DNA of 64,000 nt, taken from positions 62,001 to 126,000 of the forward strand of contig NZ_JGZR01000008.1 in the NCBI RefSeq assembly GCF_000741775.1. Reading direction: 5' to 3'. The position numbers and the translations under genes were made by a program. Below the pieces are notes generated by a model, which worked only from the letters and a program-made list of their open reading frames with translations, searched no databases and had not been told where the DNA came from. This document shows positions 35,770 to 44,414 of this stretch, piece by piece (position 1 is the first letter of the stretch; each line of letters starts with the position of its first letter). Origin of the DNA: Bifidobacterium subtile (lineage in GTDB: Bacteria; Actinomycetota; Actinomycetes; Actinomycetales; Bifidobacteriaceae).

Positions 35770-36543
35770 ATGCACACGATCTTGGAGTGGTTGCAAACGA
35801 ACGCCGACAGAATCATATTGCTCGCGTCGGTGGCGTTGGCGGCAGCGGTGCTGAGCAATATCATCAGCCGTCTGCTGCGCAAGCTTCTGGAACGCTCGCA
35901 GGTGCCCAACGCTTCGATCTTCATCAATCTGACTCGGCTGACGATCTGGCTGTTCGCGGCCACCATCGTGCTGCGGCCTGTGTTCGGCGTTAATCCGACC
36001 ACGCTGATCACAGCGCTCGGCGTCGGCGGCCTTGCGATTTCGCTCGGGCTCAAGGACACGATCGCCAATGTGATCGGCGGCTTCGGGCTGATGCTCGGAA
36101 AGGTCATCACCCCCGGCGATGTCATCACCGTTTCAGGCGTGACCGGCACAGTCAAGGACATCACGTGGCGTCAGACCGTCGTGGGCGAGCGGGGCGGCAA
36201 TGATCTCGTCATTCCCAATTCCGTGCTCAACACCTCGCTGCTCGAACGCCTCACGCCAGCAGCCGAAAGCTGCGTGATCATTCCTTTCACCGCCAAGGCG
36301 GGAAGCGACCTGACCGACATCAGCAGGCGCATCACTGCAGCAGTCGAGCGCGTGACTGCGGATGACACGAACCCTGATATTCCGGCAGGAGTGAACTTCA
36401 CCGGATTCACCCCCTACGGCATCGAGGGGCAGGTGCTGCTTTTCGCCAAGCCCGGCGTGATGCTCGGCACCGTGCGCGATGAAGCCGTGCGTGCGCTGGC
36501 CGATGCCGAATTCATCGAGCAGCGTGCCGCCATCGGGCAATGA
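35770..36543 (+). CDS. Small-conductance mechanosensitive channel (MscS family)
   Basis: 257 residues. Three N-terminal membrane helices (about 13-33, 53-75 and 80-110) end in the pore-lining ALGVGGLAISLGLKDTIANVIGGF, followed by the cytosolic MscS beta domain (PGDVITVSGVTGTVKDITWRQTVV and VIPNSVLNTS). Opens under membrane tension to release solutes after hypo-osmotic shock, which complements the betaine-type importer elsewhere in the window. GGAGGCGAGG lies upstream of the ATG. Confidence 0.92.
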   Translation: MHTILEWLQTNADRIILLASVALAAAVLSNIISRLLRKLLERSQVPNASIFINLTRLTIWLFAATIVLRPVFGVNPTTLITALGVGGLAISLGLKDTIANVIGGFGLMLGKVITPGDVITVSGVTGTVKDITWRQTVVGERGGNDLVIPNSVLNTSLLERLTPAAESCVIIPFTAKAGSDLTDISRRITAAVERVTADDTNPDIPAGVNFTGFTPYGIEGQVLLFAKPGVMLGTVRDEAVRALADAEFIEQRAAIGQ

Positions 36544-36603
36544 GCCGACGCCGCGCTCCAATCGCATTGCAAGAGGCGGGAATCATCGACCTCATCCACA
36601 AAT

Positions 36604-37689
36604 TCATCCGTGGAAGAACAGATTCCAGGCCGCCATCGCCACGCATAGCACGCCGTAGACAATCATGCCGGGGTTGACCGCCGCGGTGCGGAAACGGGTT
36701 CCGCGCAGCAGCTCCTCCGGGGTGATGTAGAACTCGAAGCGTTTGCGCCACACGATCAGCAGCACGATGCCCGCCACAATCAACGCCAGCATCGCCGATC
36801 CATACAGCATGACCCAGGCGAGACCTGCGAGCGAACCCTGATCAATGGATTGCAGCAGCTTCAGCGAATCCGACTGGCTTTGCATCTGAGCGCCCGCGGA
36901 TTGCAGCGATTCGAGCGCCTTGGGGTCGATCTGGCGCGCGACCCACGGCGCTACCACGCCGCCGTTGCAGTTGATGATCATGTGCATCGCAATCGAATAG
37001 CGCAAGCGCGAGGTGCGCATGTAGACGTATGCGAACACCAGTCCGATGCCGAATGCGTAGAAGAACTGGAATAGGTTCTGGTGGAAGAGCCCGAAGGCGA
37101 GCGCCGAAACCACGATGGCTGTTTTCTCGCCGTAGCGCCGCAGCCTGTCGATGATCTGCTTGCGAAATATCCATTCCTCGAACACCGGCGCCACAAGCAC
37201 CATGAACACGAATGCCATCAGCGGGTCGAGCGAGGAGGCGAGCTCGCCGATGCCGCTGACTGCGGTGCCGCCCGACAGCAGCGATGAAAGCACGATGCCG
37301 ATGATGCTGCCGGCGTACATAATCGGCACGCACATGATCAGCAACGCGAAGAAACGACTGCCGCCCAGCGGAAAACGTCTTGTCGGCAGCTTCGGGATCG
37401 CGCGAAGCATCAGCACTGCGGCAGGCATCGCAATCACGTACAACGGCCCGTTGGAGGCCAGCAGATTCACCCAGATCGGGACCTTCTTTGCGTCGATGCC
37501 AAACGCGGGCAGCGCGGCATCGACGCCGAAGGAGACTGCAATGGCCAGCGCAATCCATATGACCAGCATCACGCTGAGTGCGAATCCCACGACGGAAAAC
37601 CGGCTGCGGGCATGCTTCCACCAAGGCGAGCCAAGCCTAGGGTCATAGCCGGGAACGGATCGGGTTTCGGGGCGGCCTTTGTGGTTCAT
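36604..37689 (-). CDS. CPBP-family intramembrane metalloprotease
   Basis: 361 residues with about eight membrane helices. The CPBP/Abi motifs are EEWIFRKQIIDRL (EExxxR) and FGLFHQNLFQFFYAF (FxxxH), plus a third motif near SRLRYSIAMHMIINCNGG. The family includes CAAX-type proteases and bacteriocin self-immunity proteins; no bacteriocin gene is nearby, so a housekeeping membrane protease is the more cautious reading. Start at the ATG 37689 behind GGAGAACC; a GTG one codon earlier is possible. Confidence 0.88.
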   Translation of the reverse strand: MNHKGRPETRSVPGYDPRLGSPWWKHARSRFSVVGFALSVMLVIWIALAIAVSFGVDAALPAFGIDAKKVPIWVNLLASNGPLYVIAMPAAVLMLRAIPKLPTRRFPLGGSRFFALLIMCVPIMYAGSIIGIVLSSLLSGGTAVSGIGELASSLDPLMAFVFMVLVAPVFEEWIFRKQIIDRLRRYGEKTAIVVSALAFGLFHQNLFQFFYAFGIGLVFAYVYMRTSRLRYSIAMHMIINCNGGVVAPWVARQIDPKALESLQSAGAQMQSQSDSLKLLQSIDQGSLAGLAWVMLYGSAMLALIVAGIVLLIVWRKRFEFYITPEELLRGTRFRTAAVNPGMIVYGVLCVAMAAWNLFFHG

Positions 37690-37896
37690 CACGGTTCTCC
37701 TTGGGTTTCGTGCCCCGTCATTGCGGCTTGCCTTCGCATTCTGTGTTCACGTTCTGCATTCGCGTTCGGACCTGTTCGCGCCCGGCCTCGAATCCGAACC
37801 TGCGCTCGCATGCATATGGGCACAGTCACGATAACGGTTACCATCACGGTAACATCTGCAGCCGAGGTTGCCGCCCAGGTTATGGGCGCGCCTAGG

Positions 37897-39060
37897 CTAT
37901 GCGGACTCAAGCACGCCGTCGATCAGCGCCGTGATAAGTTCGCCATAGCTGATGCCGGTCGCCTCCCAAGCCTTGGGATACATCGAAATCGGCGTGAAGC
38001 CAGGTATCGTATTGATCTCGTTGACGACGATGCTGCCATCCGCGCCCACGAAGGTGTCCACGCGGCTCATGCCGGTGCCATCGACCGCCTTGAAGGCCTT
38101 GATCGCCGTTTCGCGCACCCGATCAAGCATCTCGCCGGGCAGATCGGCCGGCACCTGCACATGCGAGGCATCTGAATCCATGTATTTGCTGTCGAAATCG
38201 TAGAACTGGTCATTGCCGGATTCGCGCCGGTCCAACACGATTTCGCCAGGCCAGCTGGCCAGAATATCCCGGTCGGCGCGCGGGGCAAGCACCGCGCATT
38301 CGATCTCCCGGGCATCGACGCCCTGCTCGACCAGCACCTTCCAATCATGCCGGGACGCCTCACGCACTGCGGCGGCAAGTTCAGCGGCATCGCCCTCGCG
38401 CTCAACCTTGGTCACGCCGAAGCTCGAACCCGCACGCGAAGGCTTGACGAACAACGGATAGTGCAATCCGGCTGCACGCACCTTGGTGATGAAGTCGTCG
38501 CCGTTCGCGGCAAAGGTATCAGCGGCCGCATAAGGACGCGCATCGAGAGTGATGCCGGGCGCAACCGGTATGCCGGCGGATTTAAGCAGAATTTTCGTGA
38601 AGTGCTTGTCCATGCACGCCGATGAGGCGAATACGCCGCAGCCCACATACGGCACCCCCAGCATTTCGAGCAGCCCCTGCACGGTGCCGTCCTCGCCGTA
38701 AGGCCCATGCAATATCGGCAGCACGGCATCGATATGGCCCAACGAAGTCAGCGCGCTCTGCCCTTCCGCGCCGCTATGCTCATCACGCGCGAAGAAGCCG
38801 TCGGCCCCCAACGCCATATCCAGCACGACATGGCTCGTGCCCGGCCCGGCGCTTACGACGGGAAGCGCCTGCTGCTCGAAATCGAAATCGCGCGGATCCG
38901 TGCAGCCGGTCAGCCACTCTCCTTGTTTCGTGATGCCGATCAGAACCGCCTCGAAGCGCTCGTCATCCATCGCAGCCAGCACTCCGGCGGCCGAAATGCA
39001 GGAGATGGAATGCTCATCGGCCTTGCCGCCATACAGCACTGCTATGCGTTTCCTGACCAT
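37897..39060 (-). CDS. ddl: D-alanine--D-alanine ligase
   Basis: Makes the D-Ala-D-Ala dipeptide for peptidoglycan. IAVLYGGKADEHSISCISA, LPILHGPYGEDGTVQGLLEMLGVPYVGCGV, the ATP-grasp FVKPSRAGSSFGVTKV and the catalytic VNEINTIPGFTPISMYPKAWEATGI are intact. 387 residues from the ATG at 39060 (GAGG 7 bases upstream). In many actinobacteria ddl follows gpsA directly on the same strand; here an 11-kb gene island intervenes. Confidence 0.96.
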   Translation of the reverse strand: MVRKRIAVLYGGKADEHSISCISAAGVLAAMDDERFEAVLIGITKQGEWLTGCTDPRDFDFEQQALPVVSAGPGTSHVVLDMALGADGFFARDEHSGAEGQSALTSLGHIDAVLPILHGPYGEDGTVQGLLEMLGVPYVGCGVFASSACMDKHFTKILLKSAGIPVAPGITLDARPYAAADTFAANGDDFITKVRAAGLHYPLFVKPSRAGSSFGVTKVEREGDAAELAAAVREASRHDWKVLVEQGVDAREIECAVLAPRADRDILASWPGEIVLDRRESGNDQFYDFDSKYMDSDASHVQVPADLPGEMLDRVRETAIKAFKAVDGTGMSRVDTFVGADGSIVVNEINTIPGFTPISMYPKAWEATGISYGELITALIDGVLESA

Positions 39061-39187
39061 GTCAATCCTCACGAATCCGTAACAGCCGCCGCATCCGCGA
39101 CAGCCAACCTCCCCATGCGGGGTTTGCCTCTGCTAGCCAGAATACTCAGCCCACTGTCGTTTGGGGTTTCTCGCTAAGTTGGCTGCG

Positions 39188-39212
39188 CCGCTGAAATGCC
39201 ATTTCGCGGCAA
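39188..39212 (-). promoter_or_regulatory. Hairpin between the amidase and ddl
   Basis: GCCGCTGAAATG pairs imperfectly with CATTTCGCGGC around a short loop. It lies downstream of the island's last gene on the minus strand and could be its terminator, but the U-tract is weak. Confidence 0.4.
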
Positions 39213-39331
39213 GTCAGGCAATTGCAATGCGCCATCGGACCCGTGTCAGGCATGCATTGTCAAGGCTGCGTCCCATCCACACCTACTTTCGCAACGTCAA
39301 CGGCAGCACCAGATCCACTTAGTCCAAGCGC

Positions 39332-40726
39332 TTAGTCCAAGCACATCGGCGGCCATTGATGGACGAAGCCCGCTTCGCTTTCGAGCAGCGCACAAGCGCT
39401 GAATAGAAGATCCTCATGACATGGTCTGGCGATGAGCTGGATGCCGAAGGGCAGCTCGTCGGGCATTTTCGGAGCAGGAAGCGACACCGAAGGAAAGCCG
39501 GCAAGAGAAAAGAGATATGTGCATTCCAGATAATCGGTTATCCTGCGTGTCGGACGCCCTCCTACCGTGGCGACCTCGCCGCTATCATTCCGGAACGGCA
39601 TCACGCTTGCGCTGGGAACCATAAGCAGGTCATACCGCTCGAAGAAGTGTTGCAGCTCACGATAAAAACGCGTGCGTTCCTCTTGCGCACTCAGATAGGA
39701 CTCAAGAGAAACGCCTTCGCCTTGCGCGACATTCCATTTGAATGGCTCGGTGGCCAATTCCGGATGCGCTTCGAGCAGGTGACGAAACTCGTACCACGTC
39801 TGGGCATAGCTGAGTGTGCAGAAAGCCTGTGAAGCTCCGCCTGCCTGTGGATGATCCTCGTCGACATCCATAATCTCCGACGCCTTGTCTATCGCCCGGG
39901 AAAAACGCTGGGCCACTTCACCGTCAACGTCATATTCGCCGCCGAGCGTGAGACTCGCCGCTGCATGGAATCGTTTCGGCAAGGATTCGCATTCATGTTC
40001 GCGATCCCCGAAGGCAAGCGGATCACGGGCATCATTCCCGGACATGACGGTTGCCATAAGCCGTGCATCCGCAATGGAACGTGCAAGCACCCCCTGCGTG
40101 GCGATTCTCTCCCATCCCAGCAGGCTTTGCGGTTCTGGTATACGACCCAGCGTCGGGCGAAAGCCGACGCAGCCGGTAAATGCGGCCGGAGTTCTGACGC
40201 TTCCTCCCAGATCGGTGCCCTGCGCCAGCGATACCATGCCGCTCGTCACGGCTACAGCTGAGCCTCCGCTGGATCCCGCAGAGGTCAGCGCGGTATCCCA
40301 CGGATTGCACGTCGTCCCCCTGATGAGATTCGTGCATACCGCGCCGAATGCATATTCGGGCGTGTTCGTTTTGCCGACGATGACCGCACCGGCGGCTTTC
40401 AGACGGGCCACGGACAAGGCGTCTGACTGCGCAGGCCCTTTCGCCGAAAGCCTGGAGCCGAACGTAGTCGTCAAACCTTTGACGTCGGTGACGTCTTTGA
40501 TGGCAAAGGGCAGACCATGGAGAGGGCCGCATTCCCCTGTATGGCCGTCAAGCTGTTTCGCGCGGCTGAGCGCTCCATCGCTATCGACGCTGATGAAGGC
40601 CCCGAGAGCCGGATCCAACCGATGGATTGAATCCAATGATTCCTGAACGACTTCGGTAACTCTGCATTCATGGCTGCAAAGTCGTTGAACCAATTCGCTG
40701 GCGGGCATCGACAAGAGATTGTTCAC
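39332..40726 (-). CDS. Amidase-signature hydrolase (island amidase 1)
   Basis: 464 residues. The Ser-cisSer-Lys triad is intact: Lys in FAIKDVTD, cis-Ser in TSAGSSGGSAVAV, nucleophile Ser in GTDLGGSVRTPA. The C-terminal part (FSLAGFPSVSLPAP, GIQLIARPCHED) is family-like. It hydrolyses a carbon-nitrogen amide of unknown substrate; relatives include AtzE, allophanate hydrolase and GatA, and the length excludes an allophanate hydrolase fusion. GTG start with AAGGA upstream, 17 bases after the cyclase gene, so the two form an operon under the operator at 41536. Confidence 0.87.
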   Translation of the reverse strand: MNNLLSMPASELVQRLCSHECRVTEVVQESLDSIHRLDPALGAFISVDSDGALSRAKQLDGHTGECGPLHGLPFAIKDVTDVKGLTTTFGSRLSAKGPAQSDALSVARLKAAGAVIVGKTNTPEYAFGAVCTNLIRGTTCNPWDTALTSAGSSGGSAVAVTSGMVSLAQGTDLGGSVRTPAAFTGCVGFRPTLGRIPEPQSLLGWERIATQGVLARSIADARLMATVMSGNDARDPLAFGDREHECESLPKRFHAAASLTLGGEYDVDGEVAQRFSRAIDKASEIMDVDEDHPQAGGASQAFCTLSYAQTWYEFRHLLEAHPELATEPFKWNVAQGEGVSLESYLSAQEERTRFYRELQHFFERYDLLMVPSASVMPFRNDSGEVATVGGRPTRRITDYLECTYLFSLAGFPSVSLPAPKMPDELPFGIQLIARPCHEDLLFSACALLESEAGFVHQWPPMCLD

Positions 40727-40743
40727 GGTGCCGTTCCTTATCC

Positions 40744-41475
40744 TTAATCATCCAAAATCGCAACGGCCCGGCACCAGGAGCCGCTTCCCTTGCGAATTTT
40801 GATCGGGAAGAGCGAGACTTTGAAGCCAGTGGCAGGGAGCAGCCGAAGATTGATCACCTTTTCGGCATGGACATACTCGACTTCGCGCCCAATCCTATGC
40901 GCAGGGAAAAAGCCGTCCTTGTCGCCATCCTTAAGCTTTTCGGCCATGTACTTCAAGGGAATATCAAGCGAATACGCATCCGTTGTTATCATGTGCACGC
41001 CGTGCTCCACCAGCCAGACGACAGCGGATGCCGTAAGCCCGGTGCCCATCTCGTTATAGGTCGGCGTATCCCAATAATCCTCGGCTCCTGTTCGGATCAT
41101 CACGATGTCGCTGGGCTGCAGCGTGTAATGCAGTCGATCAAGCGCAGCCTTGATATCGTTTTCGTCGATGGGTTCCGCGGTTTTCTTCGTCGTACTGAAG
41201 TCAAGCACGACTCCGTTGCCGTAGCACCATTCAAGAGGAATCTGGTCGACGGTTTTTGCAGGTTCTCCGGCCGTGGTGGGCCCAAAATGCCAGGGAGCGT
41301 CAATATGTGTGCCGGCATGAGAGGAAAGAGAAAGCTCCTCTCCCGCACTCCCCACATATGGCTCGGGAAAGTCGGCGGGATCGAGGCCCCACGTCTTCGC
41401 GGTGCGATGCGCAAAGTCATAATGATCCCAATAGGTGATGCTCGGTGAATTGAATTCGCTGGCGAAATTTGACAA
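40744..41475 (-). CDS. Cyclase-family metal-dependent hydrolase (possible 5' frameshift)
   Basis: The metal motif HAGTHIDAPWHF (HxGTHxDxPxH) marks the cyclase family, which includes kynurenine formamidase and isatin hydrolase and opens amide or lactam rings. The open frame begins only at a TTG (41475) with no ribosome binding site. The family-typical N-terminus FIDLSVPLSN is encoded just upstream in the same frame (41476-41496). An ideal start (AAGGAG, then ATG at 41504) is out of frame by one base: restoring a G after that ATG would give a continuous MDAFIDLSVPLSN. So the gene is either frameshifted at codon 2, carries a sequencing error, or uses an unusual start. Confidence 0.8.
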   Translation of the reverse strand: MSNFASEFNSPSITYWDHYDFAHRTAKTWGLDPADFPEPYVGSAGEELSLSSHAGTHIDAPWHFGPTTAGEPAKTVDQIPLEWCYGNGVVLDFSTTKKTAEPIDENDIKAALDRLHYTLQPSDIVMIRTGAEDYWDTPTYNEMGTGLTASAVVWLVEHGVHMITTDAYSLDIPLKYMAEKLKDGDKDGFFPAHRIGREVEYVHAEKVINLRLLPATGFKVSLFPIKIRKGSGSWCRAVAILDD

Positions 41476-41535
41476 AGGGACACTGAGATCGATGAACGCG
41501 TCATGCTTTGCTCCTTACCGGTAACGATCCGCTTA

Positions 41536-41550
41536 ATTGGTAGGACCAAT
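41536..41550. promoter_or_regulatory. FadR/GntR-type operator, cyclase-amidase promoter
   Basis: ATTGGTAGGACCAAT has half-sites TGGT and ACCA with a 3-base spacer, the arrangement bound by FadR-subfamily GntR regulators. It lies about 32 bases upstream of the predicted cyclase start. The identical 15-mer occurs at 50417-50431. Confidence 0.8.
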
Positions 41551-41595
41551 TATAGGATGTGGGATGTTGCGCGAAAGAAACGTTCTGTTACCTTT

Positions 41596-41612
41596 GGGAA
41601 ACATGTTTTCCC
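41596..41612. promoter_or_regulatory. Palindrome in the divergent control region
   Basis: GGGAAACATGTTTTCCC is nearly perfectly palindromic (one-base asymmetry) and lies between the two FadR-type sites. It could be a second operator for another regulator; none is identified. Confidence 0.45.
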
Positions 41613-41636
41613 GAAATTGCCTCTGCTGCGGGGAAT

Positions 41637-41647
41637 GGGGGGGGGGG
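41637..41647 (+). repeat. G11 homopolymer in the regulator leader
   Basis: Eleven consecutive G residues lie 86 bases upstream of the GntR gene start. Such tracts vary in length by slippage and could alter promoter spacing; it is also a site where assembly errors occur. Confidence 0.7.
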
Positions 41648-41695
41648 TGATTCGCAGCTGCGACTCGCACCAAAGATTCACTGATTGTATGATTG

Positions 41696-41709
41696 ATTGG
41701 TCATACCAG
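41696..41709. promoter_or_regulatory. FadR/GntR-type operator, regulator promoter
   Basis: ATTGGTCATACCAG carries TGGT-N3-ACCA, the same half-sites and spacing as the two other island operators, 24 bases upstream of the GntR start. Implies autoregulation. Confidence 0.7.
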
Positions 41710-41732
41710 CTAGTTTTAAGAGGCACCACCTG

Positions 41733-42428
41733 ATGACTTCCACCGTCTACGGCTCCCAGGCGACACAGACACCGGCAGCGACGCAAATCGCAGCAGACTT
41801 GGAACGGCGCATCATCACCGGCACGCTGCAGCCGGGCACCAAGCTGCCGCCGGAACGGGCGTTCGCGAAACGATACCAGGTATCTCGTTCCACCTTGCGC
41901 GATGCCCTGCTGGAGCTGGAGAACAAGAATCTCATCAGACGGGTGCAAGGCAACGGAACCATCGTTTTGGAACCGCCTCGCGACGAATGGGATCTGCGTG
42001 CGATGACGGCAAAAAGCAATCCCGAATATGTGGCCGAATTGCGCTATACCATTGAACCTACCATCGCCAGGCTCGCCGCTCTGCGCGCCACTGCGGCCGA
42101 CCTGCTGCAGATCAAAGAGGCCGTGGCCAAAACCGAGACGGCATCGAATCAGGAAGACGCCACGGATACTGACATCACCTTCCATGCCTTGCTTGCCCAA
42201 GCCTCGCACAACCCGATTATGGCTGCCATCGTGACGATGACCGCGGAATGGACTCGCGAAGAGCGCGTGCTCACCCACTCCAACGACGAGTGGCAGCGGC
42301 TCTCGGTCGAGGAGCACAACGCCATCGCCGAGGCGATCGGCCTGCATGATCCCGATCTCGCCGAAGAGACCATGCGCAAGCACATGGTCGAGGTACGCAG
42401 GCGCATCGAGCAATCAACGCATCAATGA
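41733..42428 (+). CDS. GntR/FadR-family (FCD) transcriptional regulator of the island
   Basis: 231 residues from the ATG at 41733. The N-terminal winged helix shows TQIAADLERRIITGTLQPGTKLPPERAFAKRYQVSRSTLRDAL. The C-terminal all-helical FCD domain has a D..H metal pattern (DITFHALLAQASHNPIM, then EEHNAIAEAI and MRKHMVEVR). FCD regulators sense small organic acids or amides. The only gene in the island on the plus strand, flanked by operators fitting its family; likely represses transporter and catabolic genes until the substrate appears (inference). Confidence 0.92.
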   Translation: MTSTVYGSQATQTPAATQIAADLERRIITGTLQPGTKLPPERAFAKRYQVSRSTLRDALLELENKNLIRRVQGNGTIVLEPPRDEWDLRAMTAKSNPEYVAELRYTIEPTIARLAALRATAADLLQIKEAVAKTETASNQEDATDTDITFHALLAQASHNPIMAAIVTMTAEWTREERVLTHSNDEWQRLSVEEHNAIAEAIGLHDPDLAEETMRKHMVEVRRRIEQSTHQ

Positions 42429-42447
42429 GCCCGCGCCCCACCAGCGT

Positions 42448-43644
42448 TCAGTTCACCCGCTTCCCCTCATAGAACGACATCCATACCGGCGCATGCTCCA
42501 ACAGCACGTCGCGCTCATTGCGGGTGTCGAACACCACGATGTTCGCGCTCTGACCTTTTTCTATTGCACCGCTTCCCATGTGGTTCGCCTTGGCGGCGTT
42601 GACTGTGAGCATGTCCATCACGTCATGCTGCTGCTCCGCCGATCCGAAGTGCGCCATTTCGGCAAGCATGTTCGCCGCGTTGAGCGGATCGCCATTGCCG
42701 AAAGGAGTGAACGCGTTCTGTATGTTGTTCGTGGCGACGACGACGTTCACGCCATGCTGCTGCAAAAGCCTGACGGGCGTGATGCCACGCCGGGGAGCTT
42801 GAAGGTCATCGCGTCCGTTGAGATACACGTCGGTCATCGGCAAACAGACGACGGAGATGCCCGCTTCGGCGATGCGGTCTGCGATACGCGCCGCCTTGTC
42901 CAAAGGCACGGAACCAAGCGAAGTCATGTGCCCGGCGCTGACGCTCCCCTGCATGCCGTGTGCAATCGCGTGATCGGCCAGCGAAAGAATATCGAGCTGC
43001 TCCGGATTGTCGGACAAATCAATGTGAACATCCACTGGCTTGTGAAATTCCTCGGCGAGCGCGAATACGAAATCGAGGTGCTCGGCGGGATCGGGATCGT
43101 TGTACGGGATGCCTCCTACGACGTCTGCTCCCATTTCCAGCGACGCGTGCATGAACTGCTTGACATTGCTCTGTCTGAAGATGCCTTCTTGCGGGAAAAC
43201 AGCGACTTGGAACCGCAGCCGGTCACGATATTCCTCGCGCAGCCGCAGCACGGTTTGCATGGCTTTGAGCTGCAGCGTGTCATCGACCTCGACGTGCGCT
43301 CGCACAGCCGTGGTTCCGAATGCGATCTCACGGTCAAGCACTTTGCAAGCGCGTTTGGCCATGTCTTCGCAGGTGAAGCCGCGTTTCATCTCGCCGGTGA
43401 TGTCAATCGCGTCTGCCAATGTATGCGCATCGCGGGGCATGCTGTCCAAGAGGAAGGCTTTCTCCAAATGCAGGTGGCTTTCCATGAAGCCGCCGTTTGC
43501 GAAGCGCCCTCCCTCATCAACGCTGACAGCCCCTTGCAAGCCTGTTTCCACAGCGGCGATCCGGCCGTCTTTGATTCCGATATCCGTCGTCGGACCATCC
43601 TTTACAGGCGTGAGACGAACATTGTTCAGCACTACATCAAACAT
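42448..43644 (-). CDS. Amidohydrolase, cytosine deaminase/AtzC-like
   Basis: 398 residues of the CodA-like metal-dependent amidohydrolase family. Metal motif ESHLHLEKAF, HVEVD near residues 117-121, HIDLSDNPEQ and SAGHMTSL are present. At the position where cytosine deaminase has the catalytic metal-binding Asp, this protein reads ATNNIQNAFTPFGNGD with Asn; relatives with Asn may exist, so inactivity is not implied. Predicted to deaminate or dealkylate an N-heterocycle or open a cyclic amide. Last gene of the long operon, 17 bases after the SDR gene. Confidence 0.88.
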   Translation of the reverse strand: MFDVVLNNVRLTPVKDGPTTDIGIKDGRIAAVETGLQGAVSVDEGGRFANGGFMESHLHLEKAFLLDSMPRDAHTLADAIDITGEMKRGFTCEDMAKRACKVLDREIAFGTTAVRAHVEVDDTLQLKAMQTVLRLREEYRDRLRFQVAVFPQEGIFRQSNVKQFMHASLEMGADVVGGIPYNDPDPAEHLDFVFALAEEFHKPVDVHIDLSDNPEQLDILSLADHAIAHGMQGSVSAGHMTSLGSVPLDKAARIADRIAEAGISVVCLPMTDVYLNGRDDLQAPRRGITPVRLLQQHGVNVVVATNNIQNAFTPFGNGDPLNAANMLAEMAHFGSAEQQHDVMDMLTVNAAKANHMGSGAIEKGQSANIVVFDTRNERDVLLEHAPVWMSFYEGKRVN

Positions 43645-43661
43645 GATTGCCTGCCCCTCGA

Positions 43662-44387
43662 TCAGATAGCCGTATAGCCGCCGTCGACAACGTAATTGGC
43701 CCCGGTCACGAACGACGATGCCGGAGATGCCAGAAACGCTATGACCTGCGCGATCTCGTCCGGTTTGCCCAGACGGCCGATCGGATGCTGGGCGATAAGA
43801 TCGTCGATCGTTCCCTGCGGTCCGCGCTTACCTCCTTCGAATTGCCGCGCCAGCAGCGGCGTCTCCACCGCGCCGGGAGAGACCGCGTTGACGCGGATGC
43901 CGTCTTTGGCGAGCTCAATAGCTAGAGACCGCGTAAGCCCAAGTATGCCGGCTTTGGATGCGGTATACGCGCTGAAACGATCCGCGCCGACCGAGGCGAG
44001 CTGTGAAGACACGTTCACGATGGATGCCGAATCCCCCGCTTTCAGAGCCTCGACGCCTGCCTTGATCGTCAGGAACTGAGCGCGAAGATTGGTGTTGATC
44101 ACGCGATCCCATTCTTCCACATCGAGCTCAGCCACACTGTGAACGGATTCCACGCCAGCTGCATTGATCAGGCAATCAAGTCCGCCCATTGTCTCGGTGG
44201 CCTCATGCACTGCATGCTCCACCTGCGCGGGATCGCGCAAATCGCAGATAAACGACAAGGCACTGTTGTCGGCATGCTGTATGTCCAGCACGGCCACCTG
44301 CCAGCCTTGCGAACGCAGCAGACCTACCGTTGCAGCGCCGATGCCGGAGGCGCCTCCTGTTATCAGCACTCTTCGAGCGGTATTCAT
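43662..44387 (-). CDS. Short-chain dehydrogenase/reductase
   Basis: 241 residues from the ATG at 44387 (AAAGGAAA upstream). Cofactor motif [13 protein letters not shown], the downstream Asp (AVLDIQHAD) favouring NAD(H), NVSSQLASV, the catalytic YTASK and the C-terminal [17 protein letters not shown] are all intact, so it should be an active classical SDR. Substrate unknown; in this operon it would oxidise or reduce a hydroxyl intermediate of the pathway. A longer start at 44411 adds eight residues without support. Confidence 0.9.
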   Translation of the reverse strand: MNTARRVLITGGASGIGAATVGLLRSQGWQVAVLDIQHADNSALSFICDLRDPAQVEHAVHEATETMGGLDCLINAAGVESVHSVAELDVEEWDRVINTNLRAQFLTIKAGVEALKAGDSASIVNVSSQLASVGADRFSAYTASKAGILGLTRSLAIELAKDGIRVNAVSPGAVETPLLARQFEGGKRGPQGTIDDLIAQHPIGRLGKPDEIAQVIAFLASPASSFVTGANYVVDGGYTAI

Positions 44388-44414
44388 GGTGATTTCCTTT
44401 CTATTATGCATCTG

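Noticed and set aside
34705-35796. 363-codon minus-strand frame opposite the deaminase
   Set aside because: Antisense to the metal-binding motifs of the deaminase and overlapping the MscS start; no recognisable domains.
39332-40726. Amidase 1 as glutamyl-tRNA amidotransferase subunit GatA
   Set aside because: No gatB or gatC adjacent, and it sits in a catabolic operon; the triad is shared by all amidase-signature enzymes.
42346-43677. 443-codon plus-strand frame over the AtzC-like gene
   Set aside because: Antisense shadow; the minus-strand amidohydrolase has the HxH metal motif and fits the operon spacing.
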